From: Candidatus Izemoplasmatales bacterium
Lineage (GTDB): Bacteria > Bacillota_I > Bacilli_A > Izemoplasmatales > Hujiaoplasmataceae
NCBI GenBank assembly: GCA_041649275.1
Contig: JBAZNL010000008.1
Location: 4,421-68,420, forward strand
Length of the DNA stretch: 64,000 nt
Direction of reading: 5' to 3'
Position 1 is the stretch's first letter, and each line of letters begins with the position of its first letter. The position numbers and the translations under genes are program-made. Below the pieces are notes generated by a model. The model saw only the letters and a program-made list of their open reading frames with translations. It ran no database searches and was not told where the DNA came from. Of this stretch, positions 59,415 to 64,000 are shown piece after piece.

Positions 59415-61493
59415 TCAGAGTTCGATGACCTTGACCTCGCCGGGGCCCATGTGGACCCAGACGTTGCCCTCGGGGGTGAACTGACTGAACTCCCGCGGCA
59501 TCTCGTAGGTGGCGTAGACGAGTTTCCCCTCGCGGGCGAAGCAGCCGGACTTTTCCCTCAGGGTCTGGAGCTGGGCGACGACCTTGACGTCGTTTCCATA
59601 ATCGGCGTTGGCGAGGACGACGAGGCATTTCTTCGTCTTTTTGTCGAAGTAGGAGACGCCGACGGCCGGGGTCTCGAAGTCGCCGAAGTAGATCGGGACG
59701 TAGGAATCGAGGTCGGCGATCTTGTCGAGCCAGCGGGCGCGGATCTCCTTCACGCCGGTGAGGTGGTCGGCGAGCTCCCAGCGGTCGGGAACCATGTAGT
59801 GGAAGGCATACTTGTCGAAGAGGGCGAGCTTGCCGTAGAAGAGGTCGTCCTTCGGGAGGTTGTACTTGTCCTTCTCGGTGCAGTCGACGCCGGTGTTCAT
59901 CGGCTGGACCTCGTAGACCTCCTGGCCGGAGTTGACGAACGGCACGAGGTTCGGGAGAAGCATGTTCAGGACCGTGACCATGCGGGCGAGGCGCTTTCCG
60001 CCCTCGCGGCCGGCGATGCGGGCGGTGTCGTGCGTCTCGGCGCAGGCGAACATCGGCAGGGCGATGTCCTTGGCGCCGTAGACGAACTTGTGGAACTTCT
60101 TCTCCCAGATGCGCGGTTCCATCCAGAAGCCGTTCCCGATGATGATGTTGTATCCGAGGTCCTTGGCCTTCTGGGCGTTGTCGGTGTTGAGCTCCTCGGC
60201 GATGAAGGCGAAGTCGGGGTCGTTCTTCTTGGCTTCGGCGACGATCATGTCGAGCAGTTCGCGCGGCAGGGCGTGGCCCATGTCGATGCGGGCGCCGTCG
60301 ATCCCGTAGTTCTTCTGATAGAACGGGATGATGCCGGCGAGCGTACGCCACAGTTCGATGTTGGGCAGGTTGCCGGGGAAGAGGTTGGCCTTGATCGTGT
60401 CGAAGAGGATGTAGGGCGGGGTGTTCACGTCCTTCAGATACTTCGCCGTCTCCTTCGGATGGTCGAGGAACATGCGGAAGAACGTGACGTCGGTCCACGG
60501 CGGCTGGACGTCGTTGATGTGGTCGGAGAAGGCGGGGGCGACCTTGAGGTTGAACTTCTGTTCGACGAGGGTGACGAGGTTCGCCGGGTCGGCCTTCAGG
60601 AGTTCCTCCCAGAGGACGGGATCCTGCGCCTTCGGGTCCTTCTGGAACATCGCGATGTGGCGCTGGACGTCGGGAGAGGCGTAGACCTCCGGCATGTACT
60701 TCGGATTCGGCGGGATCGTGTTCTCGAGACCGTCGACGTAGGGAACCTTGTATTTCCCGATCTCGGAGGCCTTGATCCAGTAGAACCAGTCGGGATGGCT
60801 CCGGATCAGGTCGTTCTCGACGGCGTTGGTGCGCGGGATGATGTCGATCACGACGCGCATGCCGTACATGTGGCAGGCTTCGACGAAGGCGCGGAACTCC
60901 TCCTCGACGGTCATCTTCGACCCGGTCATCGGATCCTTGAGGGAGGGGTCGAGGTCGAAGAACGAGGCGACGCCGTAGGGGCTGCCCAGTTCGCCCTTCT
61001 TGTCCTTGAGCGAGAAGCGCGAGATCGGCAGCATGTACACCGTGTCGACGCCCATCTTGCGGAGAAACGGCAGGAGCGCGAGCGTCTTCACGAACGTGCC
61101 CGTTTCCTTCATCCCGTCGAAGTTTTGGACGTCGAGGGAGTAGGAGCGGTCGTGGTCCCAGGCGGTCGAGGTGCGGATCATCGTCGAATAGAGGACCGCG
61201 CGGCGGACCCAGTCGCCGCCGAGATAGCCCTTCTTCGCCTTGAAGCCGCGCGACTTCGAGAGCGAACGGCCATAGTCGGCGTCCGGGACGGCGTCCTTCA
61301 TGATGCGGTCGCGGATCACCGAAGCGTAGAAGCGGTACGGGTTGACGAGCAGCTCTCCCGAGGGGAGCTTCCTCATTTCGGTTCCGGCATAGTCCCAGGC
61401 GTTCCAGACGTCGGGAACGACATAATTGATCCCGCCCTGGGGAATCTTCGATTCCAGCACGGCGAGGAGTTTTGCGAGTTTGCTTGCGGGCAT
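59415..61493 (-). CDS. GH13 alpha-amylase-family glycoside hydrolase, cytosolic
   Basis: The 692-residue enzyme has a (beta/alpha)8 GH13 core. Catalytic residues are nucleophile D404 in 'YGIDGARIDMGHALP', acid/base E433 in 'FAFIAEELNT' and transition-state D489 in 'ETHDTAR'. The N-terminal part (about 1-110) precedes 'GTFVKTLALLPFLRKMGVDTVYMLPI', and a long insertion (about 240-370) sits between barrel strands. There is no signal peptide, so it should act on internal glucans such as glycogen or imported maltodextrins. The exact specificity cannot be read. ATG 61493 is chosen because AGAGGTGA lies 5 nt upstream. It is divergent from gpmI, with a cre-like site between them. Confidence 0.88.
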   Translation of the reverse strand: MPASKLAKLLAVLESKIPQGGINYVVPDVWNAWDYAGTEMRKLPSGELLVNPYRFYASVIRDRIMKDAVPDADYGRSLSKSRGFKAKKGYLGGDWVRRAVLYSTMIRTSTAWDHDRSYSLDVQNFDGMKETGTFVKTLALLPFLRKMGVDTVYMLPISRFSLKDKKGELGSPYGVASFFDLDPSLKDPMTGSKMTVEEEFRAFVEACHMYGMRVVIDIIPRTNAVENDLIRSHPDWFYWIKASEIGKYKVPYVDGLENTIPPNPKYMPEVYASPDVQRHIAMFQKDPKAQDPVLWEELLKADPANLVTLVEQKFNLKVAPAFSDHINDVQPPWTDVTFFRMFLDHPKETAKYLKDVNTPPYILFDTIKANLFPGNLPNIELWRTLAGIIPFYQKNYGIDGARIDMGHALPRELLDMIVAEAKKNDPDFAFIAEELNTDNAQKAKDLGYNIIIGNGFWMEPRIWEKKFHKFVYGAKDIALPMFACAETHDTARIAGREGGKRLARMVTVLNMLLPNLVPFVNSGQEVYEVQPMNTGVDCTEKDKYNLPKDDLFYGKLALFDKYAFHYMVPDRWELADHLTGVKEIRARWLDKIADLDSYVPIYFGDFETPAVGVSYFDKKTKKCLVVLANADYGNDVKVVAQLQTLREKSGCFAREGKLVYATYEMPREFSQFTPEGNVWVHMGPGEVKVIEL

Positions 61494-61512
61494 GACGTTC
61501 ACCTCTCACTCT

Positions 61513-61521
61513 ATTATATCA
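61513..61521 (-). promoter_or_regulatory. Extended -10 promoter of the amylase gene
   Basis: On the minus strand TGaTATAAT lies 19 nt before ATG 61493. Confidence 0.72.
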
Positions 61522-61555
61522 AAACCGCCCGTTTTGAGTCCGCCATCTTACAATG

Positions 61556-61569
61556 TGTAAATGCTTACA
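61556..61569. promoter_or_regulatory. cre-like catabolite operator between amylase and gpmI promoters
   Basis: TGTAAATGCTTACA matches the Bacillus cre consensus TGWAANCGNTNWCA at 13 of 14 positions (T for C at position 7) and has perfect TGTAA/TTACA half-sites. Its centre is about 56-57 nt upstream of both predicted transcription starts. Binding by CcpA or another LacI-family regulator is inference; no such regulator gene is in the window. Confidence 0.6.
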
Positions 61570-61584
61570 ACCGATCTCATTCGC

Positions 61585-61613
61585 TTTAAAAAAAACCCAA
61601 ACCATAGTATAAT
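61585..61613 (+). promoter_or_regulatory. Promoter of gpmI-eno
   Basis: -35 TTTAAA (61585-61590), 17-nt spacer, -10 TATAAT (61608-61613), ending 21 nt before ATG 61635. Confidence 0.72.
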
Positions 61614-61634
61614 TTATCAGGTAGGAGTGAAACC

Positions 61635-63149
61635 ATGACAAAACCCGTCGTACTGATCGTGATGGACGGAATCGGAATCGGAAAGGTCTATCCGGGCAAC
61701 GCCTACGCGCTCGCCAGGAAGCCGAATCTGGACCGTCTCTTCAAGGAATACCCGAATACCGCCATCAACACGTCCGGCGAAGCCGTCGGCCTTCCCGACG
61801 GGCAGATGGGCAACAGCGAGGTCGGCCACATGAACATCGGCGCCGGACGCATCGTCTACCAGTCGCTCACGCGCGTCAACGTCGCCATCAAGGACGGGTC
61901 CTTCTGCACGAACCCGGCCTTCGTGCAGGCGTTCGACCACGTCAAGAAGAACCATTCCAAGTTGCACGTTTTCGGTCTCCTCTCCGACGGCGGCGTGCAT
62001 TCCCACATCGAGCACATCAAGGCCCTCTTCCGCATCGCGAAGAAGAACGGCATCGAACAGACCTACATGCACGCGTTCCTCGACGGCCGCGACGTGCCGC
62101 CGCAGTCGGCAACGACCTACATCAAGGACCTCGAGGCCGACTTCGCCAAAAACGCCTACGGCAGGATCGCCACGGTCCACGGCCGCTACTACGCGATGGA
62201 CCGCGACAAGAACTGGGGCCGCATCCAGCTCGCCTACGACGTGATGTCGTTCGCCAAGGGCCCGAAGGCCGCCTCCGCGGTCGCGGGCGTCGAAGCCAGC
62301 TACGCCGCGGGTGTGAACGACGAGTTCGTCGTCCCCTTCGTCGTCGACCCGGCCGGTACGATCCAGACCGGCGACGCGATCATCTTCGCCAATTTCCGCC
62401 CCGACCGGGCGATCGAGATCGGCACCGCCTATTCGAATCCGACGGCCGCCAAGTGCGACGTCACGGGTGGACCCGAAGACATCTTCTTCGTCTCGATGAT
62501 GAAGTATTCCGACCTCGTCAAGGGACCGCTCGCCTTCGAACTCCAGAGCCTCGACCGGATGTACGGCGACTACATCGCCGAACTCGGAATGCGCCAGCTT
62601 CGGATCGCCGAGACCGAGAAATACGCCCACGTCACCTTCTTCTTCGACGGCGGCGTCGACAAGGAGATTCCGGGCGCGACGCGCGTCCTGATCCCCTCCC
62701 CGAAGGTCCCCACCTACGACCTGATGCCCGAAATGTCGGCCCGTCAGATCGCCGACAAGATGGTCGAGGAACTCTCGACCGGCGTCTATGCCACCGCGAT
62801 CCTCAATTTCGCGAACGGCGACATGGTCGGCCACACCGGCGTCATCCCGGCCGCGATCAAGGCCGTCGAGACCGTCGACGAGTGCGTCGGCAAGGTCGTC
62901 GACAAGATCCTCGAGATGGGCGGAATCGCCCTCATCACCGCCGACCACGGCAACTGCGAGAAGATGATCGACGACGACGGCACGATCTTCACCGCCCACA
63001 CCACCAACCCCGTGCCGCTGATCGTCACGAAGAAGGGCATCGCCCTTCGCGACGGCGGCAACCTCGGCGACATCGCGCCGACGATGCTCGAACTCATGGG
63101 CGTGGCCCAGCCGGTCGAGATGACCGGCAGGTCGCTCCTCGTCCGCTGA
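61635..63149 (+). CDS. gpmI: 2,3-bisphosphoglycerate-independent phosphoglycerate mutase
   Basis: The 504-residue manganese-dependent enzyme interconverts 3- and 2-phosphoglycerate in glycolysis. The alkaline-phosphatase-like core is visible: 'VVLIVMDGIGIG', the phosphoserine site 'QMGNSEVGHMNIGAGR', 'FLLDGRD'-type segment 'AFLDGRDVPPQSA' and the C-terminal metal motifs 'FANGDMVGHTG' and 'ITADHGNCEKM'. The length is typical. AGGAGTGA lies upstream. eno follows after 50 nt without a clear terminator, so the two are probably co-transcribed. Confidence 0.97.
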   Translation: MTKPVVLIVMDGIGIGKVYPGNAYALARKPNLDRLFKEYPNTAINTSGEAVGLPDGQMGNSEVGHMNIGAGRIVYQSLTRVNVAIKDGSFCTNPAFVQAFDHVKKNHSKLHVFGLLSDGGVHSHIEHIKALFRIAKKNGIEQTYMHAFLDGRDVPPQSATTYIKDLEADFAKNAYGRIATVHGRYYAMDRDKNWGRIQLAYDVMSFAKGPKAASAVAGVEASYAAGVNDEFVVPFVVDPAGTIQTGDAIIFANFRPDRAIEIGTAYSNPTAAKCDVTGGPEDIFFVSMMKYSDLVKGPLAFELQSLDRMYGDYIAELGMRQLRIAETEKYAHVTFFFDGGVDKEIPGATRVLIPSPKVPTYDLMPEMSARQIADKMVEELSTGVYATAILNFANGDMVGHTGVIPAAIKAVETVDECVGKVVDKILEMGGIALITADHGNCEKMIDDDGTIFTAHTTNPVPLIVTKKGIALRDGGNLGDIAPTMLELMGVAQPVEMTGRSLLVR

Positions 63150-63199
63150 ATCTTCCATCCCGGATTTCCAAAAATCTACATAGATAAAAGGAGAAGAAC

Positions 63200-64000
63200 A
63201 TGCCCAACATCACCAATGTCCACGCGAGGGAAGTCCTCGACTCGCGCGGCAATCCGACCATCGAAGTCGAAGTCTACACCGAATCGGGAGCCTTCGGGCG
63301 CGCGATCGTGCCGAGCGGGGCGTCGACCGGCGAATACGAGGCCATCGAACTCCGCGACGGCGACAAGGGCCGCTATCTCGGCAAGGGCGTCCTCAAGGCC
63401 GTCAAGAACGTGAACGAGATCATCGCTCCCGCCGTCGTCGGCTACGACTGCACGATGCAGACGTTCCTCGACAAGCTCATGATCGACCTCGACGGCACCC
63501 CGAACAAGGGGAAGCTCGGCGCCAACGCGATCCTCGGCGTCTCGCTCGCCGTCGCCCGCGCCGCGGCCGACTATGTCGGACTGCCGCTCTACAAGTACCT
63601 CGGCGGCTTCAACGCCAAGGTCCTCCCGACCCCGATGATGAACATCATCAACGGCGGCTCGCATGCGGACAACTCGATCGACTTCCAGGAATTCATGATC
63701 CTGCCGGTCGGTGCGACCTCGTTCCACGAGGCGCTCCGGATGGGCGCCGAAGTCTTCCACAGCCTGAAGAAGGTCCTCCACGCCAAGGGCTTCAACACCG
63801 CCGTCGGCGACGAGGGCGGCTTCGCCCCCGACCTGTCCAGTAACGAGGCGGGCATCGAGGCGATCATGGAAGCGATCAAGAAGGCCGGCTACGTGCCCGG
63901 CAAGGACGTCTGCATCGGCATGGACGTCGCCGCCTCGGAATTCTACGACGCGGAGAAGAAGCTCTACGTCCTCGAGGGCGAGAAGAAGGAAATGACGAAC
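63200..64000 (+). CDS. eno: Enolase, N-terminal part (cut by window end)
   Basis: The frame runs open from ATG 63200 (AAAAGGAGAAG upstream) to the last base, giving 267 of an expected 430 or so residues. The N-terminus 'HAREVLDSRGNPTIEVEV', 'VPSGASTGEYEAIELRDGD', the substrate-loop 'NGGSHADNSIDFQEFMI' (catalytic His) and 'AVGDEGGFAPD' (catalytic Glu) are unmistakable, and the first metal ligand Asp appears in 'MDVAASEFY'. It converts 2-phosphoglycerate to phosphoenolpyruvate. It lies behind gpmI. Confidence 0.97.
   Translation, partial: MPNITNVHAREVLDSRGNPTIEVEVYTESGAFGRAIVPSGASTGEYEAIELRDGDKGRYLGKGVLKAVKNVNEIIAPAVVGYDCTMQTFLDKLMIDLDGTPNKGKLGANAILGVSLAVARAAADYVGLPLYKYLGGFNAKVLPTPMMNIINGGSHADNSIDFQEFMILPVGATSFHEALRMGAEVFHSLKKVLHAKGFNTAVGDEGGFAPDLSSNEAGIEAIMEAIKKAGYVPGKDVCIGMDVAASEFYDAEKKLYVLEGEKKEMTN

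Overview
The window is a GC-rich, densely coded bacterial chromosome segment, without rRNA or tRNA genes, whose gene content points to a low-GC-Gram-positive relative (Bacillota / Mycoplasmatota). The evidence is RNase J, PgpA of the YutG type, YlxR/YlxQ beside nusA-infB, ComFA, YitT, a T-box leader, an FMN riboswitch with RibU, ECF S-components, lipoproteins with Thr-rich linkers and GlgC/GlgD pairing. TGA is used as a normal stop throughout, so the code is the standard bacterial one and not the mycoplasma one. A GC-rich free-living member of the Mycoplasmatota or a close neighbour is my best guess, but this is inference; no cell-wall or marker gene settles it here.

Layout. 1-126: tail of an M3-type peptidase. 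205-11109: two secreted lipoproteins, a beta-propeller protein and a giant 2862-residue protein with eight InlB-like beta repeats and a huge alpha-helical repeat region. 11199-12223: SpoU rRNA methyltransferase and a small GNAT protein. 12346-16654: rimP-nusA-rnpM-ylxQ-infB-rbfA translation operon. 16734-19560: uvrC and a DEDD exonuclease. 19620-21299 (minus): RNase J. 21482-24792: priA-fmt. 24867-28724: pgpA, a membrane protein with a decayed HD-GYP-like domain, metK and a LemA-like protein. 28760-30669: a divergent pair, radical SAM (minus) and a DUF1189-like membrane protein. 30677-35120: T-box-controlled leuS, comFA and a zinc-ribbon partner. 35155-35691: hpf.

35800-46614 looks like one long transcription unit, secA-prfB-yitT-recX-glgB-glgC-glgDA, with overlaps or gaps of no more than about 20 nt. 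Its last gene fuses a GlgD-type ADP-glucose pyrophosphorylase regulatory subunit to a GlgA glycogen synthase. glgP follows with its own promoter. 49200-51453: lipoprotein, cyclase-family hydrolase and FMN-riboswitch-controlled ribU. 51512-54613: unknown membrane protein (minus), then gdpD, a PfkB kinase of pseudouridine-kinase type and a nitroreductase. 54686-59365: phosphoglucomutase, a small Cys-rich membrane protein, ung, a FolT-like S-component and two unknown membrane proteins. 59415-64000: GH13 amylase (minus), divergent from gpmI-eno, with a cre-like operator midway between the two promoters.

Together the window holds a nearly complete glycogen cycle: phosphoglucomutase supplies glucose-1-P, GlgC/GlgD make ADP-glucose, GlgA and GlgB build and branch the polymer, and GlgP and probably the amylase break it down. 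It feeds into lower glycolysis (gpmI, eno). Most promoters are extended -10 sites (TGnTATAAT) close to the start codon, often with no good -35.
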